From NCBI GenBank assembly GCA_025999255.1, contig BNXB01000040.1:1-11999 (forward strand): a DNA stretch of 11,999 nucleotides. The letters run 5' to 3'. The DNA comes from Bacteroidia bacterium (lineage in GTDB: Bacteria > Bacteroidota > Bacteroidia > Bacteroidales > Azobacteroidaceae). Under the pieces are notes generated by a model that did no database searches, was not told the origin of the DNA, and saw nothing but the letters and a program-made list of their open reading frames with translations. This document shows positions 1-6,366 of this stretch, one piece after another. Position numbers and translations under genes: made by a program. Each line of letters begins with the position of its first letter. Position 1 is the first letter of the stretch.

Positions 1-293
1 TGAAAGTATACGCCAGGGACGGTAGACTACGCATTGATAATAACGGGGCGGAAAATGCCATCAGGCCAATCGCCCTGGCCAGAAAGAACTTCCTGTTTTG
101 CGGGGACAACCAAGCTGCTGAATACACAGCAATAATATCTTCATTGATGGGATGCTGCAAAGCGGCAGATGTAAATCCAAGAGATTGGTTGATAGATACC
201 CTTAACCGATTGCCTTATTACACCCAACCCAAATCTGGTAAAGACTTGAAAGAACTCCTGCCGGCATATTGGGCGGAATCTAACGAAATCTAA
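1..293 (+). CDS. IS66-family transposase, C-terminal fragment (cut by window edge)
   Basis: An open frame (codons from base 3) runs in from the left edge and stops with TAA at 291-293, giving 96 residues. It holds the end of the DDE catalytic domain: the segment DNNGAENAIRPIALARKNFL contains the last catalytic Glu in the family motif ENAIRP. It is followed by the IS66 C-terminal extension (CGDNQAAEYTAIISSLMGCC, then a DWL-type helix and a short basic tail). The protein cuts and rejoins DNA during transposition of the element. No frameshift is visible in this part, so the gene may be intact upstream. The frame is much more GC-rich than the leftward genes that follow, which fits a recent arrival. 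Confidence 0.9.
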   Translation, partial: KVYARDGRLRIDNNGAENAIRPIALARKNFLFCGDNQAAEYTAIISSLMGCCKAADVNPRDWLIDTLNRLPYYTQPKSGKDLKELLPAYWAESNEI

Positions 294-385
294 TAATACA
301 CTAACAATTTTTACTCGATAGTAGAAGTTAATCTCTATAGTTTGGAAAACGGCAGGGGCTATACTCTAACATGTTGAGACATGTA

Positions 386-402
386 CTTCATCGGGGGCTT
401 AC
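386..402 (+). repeat. Right terminal inverted repeat of the IS66 element
   Basis: The sequence CTTCATCGGGGGCTTAC ends the element; read from outside it starts GTAAGCCCCCG, matching the GTAA-type termini of the IS66 family. Only one end is in the window, so the extent of the repeat cannot be measured by comparison. The inner boundary given here is approximate, and the outer boundary at 402 is supported by the broken ClbS-like frame. Confidence 0.7.
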
Positions 403-516
403 ACTGAATGGGAGATTTTGTTTTGTTTCTGACATGGAGTTGATAAGCATCCATAATTTGTTAAATTGCTCATTTGCAGCAATTGTTAAATCACTTTTTG
501 TCGTTGGTCGAGCCAT
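403..516 (-). pseudogene. ClbS/DfsB-like (DUF1706) protein, 5' remnant disrupted by IS66
   Basis: The ATG at 516-514 is followed by 38 codons reading MARPTTKSDLTIAANEQFNK and continuing LWMLINSMSETKQNLPFS. This is the typical N-terminus of the ClbS/DfsB family of four-helix proteins (first helix with the ARPTTK start and the KLW.LI pattern). The frame meets the IS66 end at 402 and stops after four element-derived codons (TGA at 390-388), so about three quarters of the usual 150-170 residue protein is missing from this side. The rest should lie beyond the element. In the family, ClbS protects against colibactin and DfsB is a desulfurase; the role of this homologue is unknown. A good ribosome binding site (AGGAGG, 524-529) suggests that it was once expressed. 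Confidence 0.75.
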
Positions 517-523
517 TTTGATT

Positions 524-529
524 CCTCCT
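524..529 (-). promoter_or_regulatory. Shine-Dalgarno site of the disrupted ClbS-like gene
   Basis: On the minus strand AGGAGG lies 7 nt before the ATG at 516. Such a complete site is uncommon in Bacteroidota, where A-rich leaders are more usual, and it fixes the start of the remnant. Further upstream (about 560-567) a TACCTTTA resembles the Bacteroides -7 element, but no convincing TTTG partner is found at the usual distance, so I do not annotate a promoter. Confidence 0.6.
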
Positions 530-617
530 AAATCTTTATATAAATTTTATGTTGTAAAGGTATGGTATTTTCGTGAAATTCATCGTAATAATATGGTACA
601 AATACGATACAGATAAA

Positions 618-643
618 GCGATAATCATCGGTAAGATTATCGC
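618..643 (-). terminator. Hairpin after the Fic gene, probable operon terminator
   Basis: GCGATAATC (618-626) and GATTATCGC (635-643) form a perfect 9-bp inverted repeat around an 8-nt loop, 4 nt beyond the stop codon of the last operon gene. On the minus strand the stem is followed by TTTATCTG, a weak U-tract. The position is right for a terminator of the leftward operon; the stem is AT-rich and the U-run short, so termination may be partial. The rest of 517-647 holds no gene. Confidence 0.6.
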
Positions 644-647
644 CTGT

Positions 648-1532
648 TTATTCATTCTCTTCATAATAATATGAGTAATCAATTCCTTTCATGAACATTT
701 CACGGCTGTCGATTTCATTAGTTAGGGCATTCTTCAGCAAATCTTTTATTGCAGTGCTGTTTACAGAACTCTTTACCATTGCATTGAGATAATCGTTTTT
801 GCTAATCTTGCTCCAATCTACGCATTTCTTCAGGCGTTTTTTTAGGATTAAATCCAACCAAATGCGTGTGCTTCGTCCGTTGCCTTCCATGAATGGGTGG
901 GCAATGTTCATCTCCACGTATTTATTGGCAATTTCGTCAAATGTATTTTCGGGCATTTCTTCAATTTGCTTTAGGGCGTTGCCGAGAAAGTGCGCTACCG
1001 CAAATTGGAAGCCGCCTTTTGAAATGTTTTTTTGTCTTATCTGTCCGGCAAAATCGTAAAGCCCTCCGAACAGGTAGGCGTGAATTTGCTGCAAGCCTTT
1101 GCTTGTTCCTACTTCAATGCTGTCGATAAAAGAACTTTCAAACAAGGCGTATGCTTTTGTTTTACTTTTTCCATCTATGCTCTCGTCGCTAAAAGTAAAC
1201 CATTCGATAAATCGGTTTGCCTTTTTTCCGGGAAATTGTTTGCCCAAAGCAATAATGCCATTATAGTCAAGCATATCTGTCAAGTAGCGTTTACCATCGC
1301 TTGCAAGAAGTTTCAGTTGGGTAGTGGCACTAACCAACTCGCTGTTTTCTTTTTTTAGTTTGGTTTTGAGATATTTCCAATAGTTTCGCGCTTTATTGTA
1401 GTCGTCTTGATCGGTAAGAACAGCGACAATATCGACAACGGAAAACCACCATTTGTTGTTCTCTTCGTTCCAAACGGCACGAACTTCACGGTCGTCGAAA
1501 AAACGGATTGATATTTTTGTATTGTTGCTCAT
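648..1532 (-). CDS. Fic-domain protein with N-terminal Bro-N domain (predicted protein AMPylase)
   Basis: This 294-residue protein has two parts. Residues about 8-110 look like a Bro-N domain, as found in phage and viral antirepressor-like proteins ([44 protein letters not shown]). Residues about 125-260 are a Fic domain with a full active-site motif, [12 protein letters not shown] at 212-223: catalytic His212, acidic Glu216 and Arg220, preceded by the flap KGGFQF. Fic enzymes usually transfer AMP from ATP to a hydroxyl of a target protein. The active site looks intact. I see no clear (S/T)xxxE(G/N) inhibitory motif in the protein and no small antitoxin gene beside it. It is the last gene of the operon, 23 nt after the coiled-coil gene. 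Fic genes of this type are often found near restriction-modification loci; the target here is unknown. Confidence 0.9.
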   Translation of the reverse strand: MSNNTKISIRFFDDREVRAVWNEENNKWWFSVVDIVAVLTDQDDYNKARNYWKYLKTKLKKENSELVSATTQLKLLASDGKRYLTDMLDYNGIIALGKQFPGKKANRFIEWFTFSDESIDGKSKTKAYALFESSFIDSIEVGTSKGLQQIHAYLFGGLYDFAGQIRQKNISKGGFQFAVAHFLGNALKQIEEMPENTFDEIANKYVEMNIAHPFMEGNGRSTRIWLDLILKKRLKKCVDWSKISKNDYLNAMVKSSVNSTAIKDLLKNALTNEIDSREMFMKGIDYSYYYEENE

Positions 1533-1555
1533 ATTTATGTAGATTAAACTTATTA

Positions 1556-2002
1556 TTATCCGGCAGCTTCAATCACAGCATCAGGATATTCACGACATTT
1601 CTGTAAAACCGATTTGCAGAAACTGACAAGGTTTTCATAGTTGCCCCAACCATTAGGTGGATTATAAGTTTTATACTTATTGGGATTAGCCTCCAATTCT
1701 TTAATTCCTTTTTCAAGGGGTAAAATCATTTGAGAAGCGATGGTAATACCAGATTCCTCAGGATTCCACAAAATTTCATACAATCCTACCGCCCGTGCCA
1801 TTTCGTTGAGATTATGGGTAATATTGAACGCTGATAATTTTGCATCCTCGTAATCGTCTTCAAGTTGTTCAATTGTATCTTGAATGCTTCGAAGTTTCTC
1901 TTGAAGGGTATCAATGTCCTTTCGCATTTTCCGAAAGTCAACATCATTCTTGAAAAAGTGTATATCTAAACTCATATTTTTTTTCGTGTTGCTTTTACTC
2001 AT
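1556..2002 (-). CDS. Conserved phage-type coiled-coil protein, function unknown
   Basis: This is a 148-residue protein. Residues about 24-56 form a strongly charged predicted coiled coil ([20 protein letters not shown]). The second half has motifs I recognise from small conserved proteins of phages and prophages: NITHN (60-64), [11 protein letters not shown] (73-83), NGWGNYENL (117-125) and EYPDA (138-142). No catalytic residues are evident and no function is known to me. The start is uncertain: a second ATG lies at codon 10 (1975-1973), directly after an A8 tract, and gives MSLDIHFF, which is how such proteins usually begin. That shorter start (1556-1975) is at least as likely. The gene is 15 nt after the GIY-YIG gene and 23 nt before Fic. 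Confidence 0.75.
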   Translation of the reverse strand: MSKSNTKKNMSLDIHFFKNDVDFRKMRKDIDTLQEKLRSIQDTIEQLEDDYEDAKLSAFNITHNLNEMARAVGLYEILWNPEESGITIASQMILPLEKGIKELEANPNKYKTYNPPNGWGNYENLVSFCKSVLQKCREYPDAVIEAAG

Positions 2003-2017
2003 ATAAAATAGATGGTA

Positions 2018-2713
2018 CTAATGACCAAGATATTTTAATGCATTTACAACCTTTATCTCATGATTTCTGTTAATTATTTCAATAGCAGATATCAATTCTT
2101 CCATATCATCAATTTCAAACCACTCTCTCACCGTTCTGTTATTTGATAAAATAGAATGAAGTTTTCTTTCAACGAGTCTAGGATGCTCTGTCAAAAGGGA
2201 AAAATGCAAATCTACAGCAAAAGGATTATTTGTTTTAAATTCCTTCAGTCTTCTTTGTATGTTTTTTGTGAAACCTATTTTGTAACTATTTGTATCCCTA
2301 ATATTTACAAAATAAATACCGGATTTATCTGTTAAGTTGGACAGAATCAAATCAGAAGAAGATCCCCTTTCGTAAAACACTCGTCCATTTCTTTTTACAA
2401 TATAAGGTGGAGATTCTTCGATAAAATCAAAACTCAAAGCCTCCAATAGCTCTAATGACGGCCAATATCCTTCTTTAAGAATATCATGCTTGCTCCTTCG
2501 AAATTTTATTTCCAATTTATGAGGAATTTCACAAATAAATTCAGCCTTTGCATCTCCATCGTTTAATCCCTCATTACATTCATGACACTCAGAAGCAATC
2601 TCTTTGGAAGGAGCAACAATAAACCAATCTTCAGGTTCTTGGGAGGTAACCCAATAAAGATTTGCATCTATGGTGGCCATTTTATTCATCAGTAGTTCAA
2701 GATAATATTTCAA
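2018..2713 (-). CDS. GIY-YIG (T5orf172/MUG113-like) nuclease-domain protein
   Basis: Residues about 130-200 of this 231-residue protein form a GIY-YIG-type domain of the T5orf172 class: GIY (132-134), YKIG (144-147), the catalytic-type Arg in QRRL (153-156), the metal-binding Glu182 in VERKL and a closing WFEI (198-201). These proteins are predicted metal-dependent DNA nucleases. The first 70 residues (YWVTSQEPEDWFIVAPSKEI, then CHECNEGLNDGDAKAEF) are a separate region that I cannot assign, with Cys43, Cys46 and Cys61. The longest frame begins with TTG at 2713, overlapping the upstream stop by 4 nt (TTGA), which would allow translational coupling. ATG codons 9 (2689) and 12 (2680) are alternative starts, and MATIDANLYWVT looks like a natural N-terminus. 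It probably works with the nuclease and ATPase upstream. Confidence 0.8.
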   Translation of the reverse strand: MKYYLELLMNKMATIDANLYWVTSQEPEDWFIVAPSKEIASECHECNEGLNDGDAKAEFICEIPHKLEIKFRRSKHDILKEGYWPSLELLEALSFDFIEESPPYIVKRNGRVFYERGSSSDLILSNLTDKSGIYFVNIRDTNSYKIGFTKNIQRRLKEFKTNNPFAVDLHFSLLTEHPRLVERKLHSILSNNRTVREWFEIDDMEELISAIEIINRNHEIKVVNALKYLGH

Positions 2714-3741
2714 ATATCATTTATTTCTTTTTCAATTGGCTTAAACCGATCTTTAACCTCTTCTCCTGAATAGAAGTCAAGTAAATCTTTTCTGGATAAA
2801 GTTCCGTCTTTTAAGAACTTCTTCAAATATTCTTGGTTGAACTCCATAAGCAAAATAGATTTATCTAATTGTTTTAAAATAGCCTTGTTATTTTCGATAT
2901 TACTTAAGACGAGAGATTTTATGGACAAGATCTCATTTATGTCCTTAATAATTCGGTTTACAAGGATAGCCAATAAATCTTTATCTAAATCGATTTGCTT
3001 TGCATTTAGGGCTATATCGCGCGATAACATATATGCAATTGACAAATTAGAATAATCACCTTTTTGAGAATCAACAACAGCAATGAATCCTATACCTGAA
3101 ATAAAACCAACATTATCTGCATATTTAAGAATGGAGCTGTCAACTAGTGACCTGTCAAAGACAATAATGCTTACTTTCCCATCTCTATTAGCTTCTGCTT
3201 CAATTAACTGACTCCATGCCGTATCTGTTTTTCGAGTAAAAACATCTTTGGACTCAACATCGCCTAAACGAATGCTTTTGTCAAATTTACACTCGACAAC
3301 AATTCTCAAATTATTATCCCCATTTACTTCGCATACAATATCCCCAGTTTTGTTTTTTGCAATATTTCCTGCTGTATTACCTGTGAGTACAGCTTTATCC
3401 TTCAATCGCTTTTCTTGAAAATAATCATTCAAGAATTCTGCAATTTCGTCTTCCGCTAAAACCCCTTTTATGGTCGATTTATAAAAGAGTTCCTTTTTCA
3501 TCTCAAAAATCATCTTGAGACTTTCAAGCTCAGTGCCTAACTCGTTGGAGGTTTTAGACAAAAAAGCAGAAATCCGATCTTCCATCAAAGCCAATACGCC
3601 AATGTATATGGCACGCAAGAGTTTTTCATCTCGCTCATTTGCAGAAAGATTATTGAAATAGTTAAAAACAATAGGATTTTCGATTTCGAACTCCTTTATT
3701 TCAACACGGTTGAGTTGTTGGTTCAATTTTATTGTTGACAT
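2710..3741 (-). CDS. PD-(D/E)XK nuclease-like protein, partner of the upstream ATPase
   Basis: This 343-residue protein has a helical, partly coiled N-terminus (about 1-95) and a central region that reads as a restriction-endonuclease-like fold. It has a helix with acidic residues (EDEIAEFLNDYF, 97-108), then TGDIV with Asp134, then IVVECK with Glu150 and Lys152. The D-x15-E-x-K spacing and the flanking hydrophobic strands are those of PD-(D/E)XK nucleases. A later AWSQLIEAEANRDGKVSIIV resembles the helix and strand that follow the catalytic core. The C-terminal 100 residues are again helical. It starts 4 nt after the ATPase stop, with AAGG overlapping that stop as a possible ribosome site, and its TGA overlaps the next gene. 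Predicted role: DNA cleavage controlled by the ATPase. I do not recognise a named family. Confidence 0.7.
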   Translation of the reverse strand: MSTIKLNQQLNRVEIKEFEIENPIVFNYFNNLSANERDEKLLRAIYIGVLALMEDRISAFLSKTSNELGTELESLKMIFEMKKELFYKSTIKGVLAEDEIAEFLNDYFQEKRLKDKAVLTGNTAGNIAKNKTGDIVCEVNGDNNLRIVVECKFDKSIRLGDVESKDVFTRKTDTAWSQLIEAEANRDGKVSIIVFDRSLVDSSILKYADNVGFISGIGFIAVVDSQKGDYSNLSIAYMLSRDIALNAKQIDLDKDLLAILVNRIIKDINEILSIKSLVLSNIENNKAILKQLDKSILLMEFNQEYLKKFLKDGTLSRKDLLDFYSGEEVKDRFKPIEKEINDI

Positions 3742-3745
3742 CCTT

Positions 3746-5911
3746 TTATTCGCTTAATTTTTTGACTTCTCGGTACAAATTTATGAGATGATTTACAGAC
3801 ATATCAATCAAAGGTTCATACATAAAAGCATTCATGTGAATATTTTCTGGAGTCATTAAATTGACTTTATCCAATACTAATATTTTTTCAGCCCCAATAT
3901 CTTTTGTTTTAACCTCATTAAATAGTGCTCTCGTTTGGTTTGAGGTGACTAAGTTAGAACCAAATTCAGGCATACAGCTTTTCATATATGTTTCCGCATT
4001 CAATCTGATGGCAATGGATAGTACAATTTTGTTTTCCAACAAAATTTCATTTATATTTTCCTCCAATAGAATTCCATCTGCAACTTCAACAATTAAATCA
4101 ATGATATTCTTTTCTCCAAAATCAATAGATACATTAGTATAATTACTCAAGATGGATTTATAAATATCTAAAACATTTTCAGCGCTAATTCCAGTGCTTT
4201 CTTTTTTGATATGTAAACAACAAGTTAATTTTTTATATGCATCAGAATCTTCACCATCAACATATTCAACAATGTTTCTAACAAAAGAGATTAAACTAAT
4301 AAACACCTTTGAATTGGTTGAATTTTTAGTAAAATATTTAAAAACATCTTTTCTGTATTGTCCTGGAACAAGTTTAATTTCTCGATTTTCATCCCTTATA
4401 GACATCAAGACAGAACTTCCTAAACCTATCCGAGAAGAAACCGTTCTATAAAAGTCAAAATTATGGGTTAATATTATCGATTTAAAAAGAGTTGATTCAT
4501 GAATGTCCTTTATATATTCAATTATTGCATATTTGTTTTTATAATCAAAAGAATCTGCAATATCATCAAAAATTAATAAGCTCTCGACTTCTAAAGCTTT
4601 CCGGGCTTCTATGTCAAATAAGAGTTGAAGAATATAATATGCTCGCTGTTCTCCTTTGCTTAGAACATGCAATAAACTATTTTTATCTTTAGTTATTGAA
4701 GGTTCATTGTTTTTATCTTTATATTCAAATACTAAATTTGCGGTCTCTTGTTTTAAAATGATATCTTCCTGATTAGTAAGAGTTACTTTAAATGGGACAT
4801 AAAATCGGGAATTAAAAATGTTTATAATTCCAGTCCATATATCCTGTTCTTTTTTAGCTTCTTCCAGAATTGCTTCAAGCTCTCCCTTTTTTACATTATA
4901 AAGAGTAATCAGCTCATCTACATCCGTTAATAGTTCAGATAGATAATTTACCCATACTTTCTTTTTGAATGCTTCATAGTCCGGAAGTTCAACTAAAAGC
5001 AAATTATTTTTCTCTATAACAGATTTGAATGATCTTAATTCAATATTTGCTCCGATTGCTTTGTCTACCTTGTCAAATGTTTTCTTTAATGCCTCGTCAG
5101 CTATAATTTTCTTAATTTCTTCTTCTACTAAACTCTTTAATTTATCAGCAGAGTCAACTTCTATACCTCCATCTAAAATAAGTTTATGTCCAGCTTCAAA
5201 AAAAGCATTGTCACTTGTTGATTTTACAATTTCATTGGCTTGCAATGTCCCAAAGGTGTTTTCTGATTTTTTGAAAAAAGTTGAGTTAGAAATGAGTTCT
5301 TGGTACTTTTCAATATATTGAGTCAATAAACCTTTGTTTTTTTCCAAAAACTTCTCCACGTTTCCTTTTTTGTCAAATATATCATTATATCTAAATTCAT
5401 ATTTTTCAAACTTCTCTTTGAGTTGATCTCGAATAAATAAAAGAAGTGTAAAAAAGGTGTCTTTAGAAGTTTTTGAAAATGTGGAAACAAATTCGCTCTC
5501 ACAATCTGTACTTTGAGAGATTGTTTTCATTTTTTTTATGAATTCATCCTTAGAAGTATTTAAGTCGGTGTAGATTGTATCATATTTTTCTTTTAGCTCT
5601 TTGCTCGCTAAAAAAGAACTTATTCTATCGCTTTTATCAAAAGAATTACTTTCCGCATTTACAACAAGAATAGCATTTTTATCTATTTCTGCTCCATCAA
5701 TTTTTACTTCGCAGATAGTACCTCTATTTTGATACAATCTATCTTTAGGGGTCTCTCCTTTTGCAATACAATCAAAACTATTAGCAAATGATGTTTTCAT
5801 TGTGCCATTTGGAGCATATATTAATACTGTATTTGATCTTGAAAAGTTAAACTCCTTTTCAAGTTTTCCAATGCCAAAGCAATTTTCAAATTTTATAGAA
5901 ATCTTATCCAT
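3746..5911 (-). CDS. ABC/SMC-type ATPase (AAA_13-like), probable defence ATPase
   Basis: This 721-residue protein has the split nucleotide-binding domain of ABC/SMC-type ATPases. The N-terminal half carries the P-loop APNGTMKTS at 33-41. The middle (about 100-360) is helical with coiled-coil stretches. The C-terminal half carries the signature LSKGEQRA (417-424), Walker B LLIFDD (445-450), a D-loop-like IADSFD (451-456) and the H-loop His483 in LTHNF. The P-loop differs from the usual GxxGxGK: Ala33 and Met38 replace the glycines. About 230 residues follow the H-loop (FVRNIVEYVDG, LTCCLHIKK); similar tails occur in AAA_13-like proteins, but I cannot give them a role. Such ATPases commonly act in cytosolic DNA sensing or regulate a nuclease partner. 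The gene is 5 nt after a KTSC-like gene and 4 nt before the PD-(D/E)XK gene, so a joint complex is likely. It is not evidently RloC, Gabija or Septu PtuA. Confidence 0.8.
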   Translation of the reverse strand: MDKISIKFENCFGIGKLEKEFNFSRSNTVLIYAPNGTMKTSFANSFDCIAKGETPKDRLYQNRGTICEVKIDGAEIDKNAILVVNAESNSFDKSDRISSFLASKELKEKYDTIYTDLNTSKDEFIKKMKTISQSTDCESEFVSTFSKTSKDTFFTLLLFIRDQLKEKFEKYEFRYNDIFDKKGNVEKFLEKNKGLLTQYIEKYQELISNSTFFKKSENTFGTLQANEIVKSTSDNAFFEAGHKLILDGGIEVDSADKLKSLVEEEIKKIIADEALKKTFDKVDKAIGANIELRSFKSVIEKNNLLLVELPDYEAFKKKVWVNYLSELLTDVDELITLYNVKKGELEAILEEAKKEQDIWTGIINIFNSRFYVPFKVTLTNQEDIILKQETANLVFEYKDKNNEPSITKDKNSLLHVLSKGEQRAYYILQLLFDIEARKALEVESLLIFDDIADSFDYKNKYAIIEYIKDIHESTLFKSIILTHNFDFYRTVSSRIGLGSSVLMSIRDENREIKLVPGQYRKDVFKYFTKNSTNSKVFISLISFVRNIVEYVDGEDSDAYKKLTCCLHIKKESTGISAENVLDIYKSILSNYTNVSIDFGEKNIIDLIVEVADGILLEENINEILLENKIVLSIAIRLNAETYMKSCMPEFGSNLVTSNQTRALFNEVKTKDIGAEKILVLDKVNLMTPENIHMNAFMYEPLIDMSVNHLINLYREVKKLSE

Positions 5912-5916
5912 AGTAT

Positions 5917-6132
5917 TTAGTCATAGTCAAATCTTACATGCCTTGTAATATAAGCACTCAATCCCGATCCACTACGAGCTAAAGATTTCATTGTTTCAAC
6001 ATGATTTCTTCCTGCTTTTCGATAGCTATAAGAATAAGATTTACCCCCTTTGAACCAAATTATGATTCTATCTTCCTCTGTTTGATAATGAGTTATTGGC
6101 GAATTACCAGTCCGATTTGCATATCGTTCCAT
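5917..6132 (-). CDS. Small KTSC-like protein (divergent second copy)
   Basis: This 71-residue protein lies 2 nt after the KTSC gene at 6135-6344. It shows the same order of elements: a short strand, then IIIWFKGGKSYSYSYRKAGR (23-42) in place of the KTSC strand pair, a helix, and SGSGLSAYITRHV (54-66) in place of the final GxxFxxxIR helix. I read it as a divergent KTSC-fold paralogue, which is inference; direct identity to its neighbour is low. The KTSC domain is named after its presence at the C-terminus of some lysyl-tRNA synthetases and has no firmly known function. There is no signal peptide or membrane segment. It is 5 nt ahead of the ATPase gene and so is likely co-translated with the ATPase-nuclease cassette. 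Confidence 0.65.
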   Translation of the reverse strand: MERYANRTGNSPITHYQTEEDRIIIWFKGGKSYSYSYRKAGRNHVETMKSLARSGSGLSAYITRHVRFDYD

Positions 6133-6134
6133 AA

Positions 6135-6344
6135 CTATAGTTTTTGATATTCATAATCGTTTCTGATATTTGCGGAAAAATACTTCCCATGCGAATCTGC
6201 ATTCATAAGTTCGTCATACACATCTTGAGGTACATCAAAGTATTGATATATTCCACCATGATTAAATTCTACTTCTAAAATTTCATTTTGGATATCGTAG
6301 CCAATTGAAGCTAGATTCGATGATTCTACTGCTTGTCTTTTCAT
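6135..6344 (-). CDS. KTSC-domain small protein
   Basis: The whole 69-residue protein is one KTSC domain: ESSNLASIGYD (7-17), then the strand pair LEVEFNHGGIYQYFDVP (23-39), a helix with VYDELMNADS and the closing GKYFSANIRNDYEY (53-66). The match to the KTSC family pattern (V.SS.l..iGYd, LeV.F..G..Y.Y..VP, G.yF...Ir..Y) is strong. Free-standing KTSC proteins are common on plasmids, phages and accessory regions, with unknown role. It sits 22 nt after the methyltransferase gene, the widest gap in this part of the operon, and 2 nt before a second KTSC-like gene. Whether it belongs to the restriction system or to the ATPase cassette cannot be told from position alone. Confidence 0.85.
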   Translation of the reverse strand: MKRQAVESSNLASIGYDIQNEILEVEFNHGGIYQYFDVPQDVYDELMNADSHGKYFSANIRNDYEYQKL

Positions 6345-6366
6345 GATTTTATGTTTTTGAATAATA

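Larger units (their letters stand above)
1..402 (+). mobile_element. 3' end of an IS66-family insertion sequence
   Basis: This is the right part of an IS66-family element; its left part lies outside the window. The transposase C-terminus ends at 293, about 109 nt of non-coding subterminal sequence follow, and the element ends at 402 in CGGGGGCTTAC. Read outward-in that is GTAAGCCCCCG, which fits the GTAA-type ends of IS66 elements. The boundary is also fixed from the other side, because a ClbS-like reading frame runs intact up to base 403 and is broken exactly there. IS66 elements usually make 8-bp target duplications, so ACTGAATG (403-410) should recur next to the unseen left end. Confidence 0.85.

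Noticed and set aside
560..567. TACCTTTA as the -7 box of a promoter for the ClbS-like gene
   Set aside because: The last consensus base differs and no TTTG element lies at the expected distance upstream.
371..616. Rightward 81-codon open frame across the IS66 end
   Set aside because: It starts inside the IS66 terminus and runs antisense to the ClbS-like remnant and its leader; the protein has no recognisable feature.
837..1356. Three A7 tracts in the Fic gene (837-843, 1027-1033, 1350-1356 as T7) as phase-variation sites
   Set aside because: They are explained by Lys codons in an AT-rich gene, are only 7 nt long, and the frame is intact; no independent sign of switching.
799..1358. Several rightward open frames opposite the Fic gene
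   Set aside because: They are antisense to a strongly conserved Fic/Bro-N coding sequence and their translations are Cys/Phe-rich without domain character.
3861..5321. Rightward frames opposite the ATPase gene
   Set aside because: Ser/Leu/Ile-rich shadow translations of an AT-rich gene; the leftward frame carries all ATPase motifs.
3746..5911. Assignment of the ATPase to RloC, Gabija GajA or Septu PtuA
   Set aside because: No anticodon-nuclease motif or TOPRIM domain is seen in the protein, and the partner genes are PD-(D/E)XK and GIY-YIG rather than an HNH protein or a UvrD-like helicase.
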